A DNA stretch of 5,152 nucleotides from Methylobacterium sp. (GTDB lineage Bacteria > Pseudomonadota > Alphaproteobacteria > Rhizobiales > Beijerinckiaceae). The stretch spans positions 1 to 5,152 of the forward strand of contig JADCCH010000192.1 in assembly GCA_020252865.1 (NCBI GenBank), written 5' to 3'. Positions 4,630-5,152 of the stretch are shown one piece after another. The position numbers and the translations under genes are program-made. The notes below the pieces were generated by a model that ran no database searches, was not told the origin of the DNA, and saw only the letters and a list, made by a program, of their open reading frames with translations. Numbering within the stretch: position 1 is the first letter of the stretch; each line of letters begins with the position of its first letter.

Positions 4630-5152
4630 TCAGCGCGGATTCTCGTCTCCCGCATGCGTGAAGCGGACCGACATCGGCCGGATGAAGCGTCCGGCGAAGT
4701 GCCCTTTGCCCTCGTTCGCGGAAGCTGTCTTGCCGAGGGCCATCGCCACCACGCCGCGTTTCACCTCGCGCTCCACGGGCGGCGGCGCGACATTCACGAC
4801 ATGCATGGGGCGCGCAAGGCGCGCGGATTCCGCCGCAATCAGCGCGGCAATATCGCCCCTGGCCGCGGCATCGACGACATACTTGACCGGAACGGGCGGT
4901 CTGACAGGCGCGGCCTGAAGCGCGGATAGGGGGCGCGCGCGAAGGGGAGGCAAAGCGAGGTCCGGCGCGGGCAAAAGCGAAGTCGCAGGCGGCGCAAGGC
5001 TTGCAACCTGCGCAGCTGGCGGGGAAGCGGGCGAAGCAACGGGCGGGATTTCCGCCAGGGCCAGCTTCGATGGCCGAATGGGCGGCAGCGGCAGATCTGC
5101 CGGAACAGGTCCATTGGCGGCGCGTGGCGCGATCTCGCCGAGACCAGGCGGA
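4630..5152 (-). CDS. Pro/Ala-rich protein of unknown function, 5' end outside the window
   Basis: The C-terminal 173 residues of a minus-strand protein; the frame is open from the stop at 4630 to the right edge, so the start lies outside. The first visible stretch (about 100 residues) is rich in proline and alanine, with 16 prolines in the first 59 residues, and looks like an unstructured linker. After it come YVVDAAARGDIAALIAAESA (91-110), which looks helical, then PMHVVNVAPPPVEREV and a basic C-terminus with HFAGRFIRPMSVRFTHAG. I do not recognise the family. Proline-rich linkers of this sort are common in exported or envelope-associated alphaproteobacterial proteins, but the visible part does not decide location. 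A TTG at 4974 could act as a start, but the open frame and similar composition upstream make an internal residue more likely. The gene converges on gapR, leaving 97 bases between the stops. Confidence 0.65.
   Translation of the reverse strand, partial: PPGLGEIAPRAANGPVPADLPLPPIRPSKLALAEIPPVASPASPPAAQVASLAPPATSLLPAPDLALPPLRARPLSALQAAPVRPPVPVKYVVDAAARGDIAALIAAESARLARPMHVVNVAPPPVEREVKRGVVAMALGKTASANEGKGHFAGRFIRPMSVRFTHAGDENPR

Noticed and set aside
4471..4929. Plus-strand open frames downstream of and overlapping the end of gapR (4471-4929 and 4658-4918).
   Set aside because: The first overlaps the gapR 3' end in another frame and both run antisense to the minus-strand Pro/Ala-rich gene; no motif, and no ribosome binding site was found.

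Overview
The window is strongly GC-rich, tightly packed and chromosomal in character. Protein content points to an alphaproteobacterium, most likely of the Hyphomicrobiales (Rhizobiales) type: a GapR/DUF2312 nucleoid protein, an alphaproteobacterial-type N-formylglutamate amidohydrolase, a secreted DUF1036 protein and a pyruvate kinase lie side by side. From memory of such genomes, this association recurs on housekeeping chromosomes. I see no tRNA, rRNA, CRISPR, insertion sequence, phage gene or attachment site.

Layout. Positions 15-3291 hold a minus-strand cluster, read from right to left: a glycerate 2-kinase (MOFRL/DUF4147 family), a small exported DUF1036 protein whose GTG start overlaps the kinase stop by 4 bases, and, after an 89-base gap, pyruvate kinase. 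A short divergent region (about 3292-3386) separates this from a plus-strand pair: an N-formylglutamate amidohydrolase-family enzyme that appears to use a TTG start, then gapR 108 bases later. Past gapR, a 97-base convergent gap carries a hairpin and a run of A-tracts. It is followed by the 3' end of a minus-strand gene coding for a Pro/Ala-rich protein, whose 5' end lies outside the window.

How the genes fit together. Glycerate 2-kinase makes 2-phosphoglycerate and pyruvate kinase converts PEP to pyruvate, so with enolase (elsewhere) the minus-strand cluster could carry glycerate into lower glycolysis. The DUF1036 protein between them is predicted to be periplasmic and has no known role. GapR is a DNA-overtwist-binding protein that helps type II topoisomerases. 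Why it sits beside an amidohydrolase is unknown.

I do not see a clearly new multi-gene system. The points most worth a second look are the structured leader of pyk (its Shine-Dalgarno lies in a small hairpin), the GTG/stop coupling, the TTG start, the A-tract patch downstream of gapR, and the uncharacterised DUF1036 and amidohydrolase genes.
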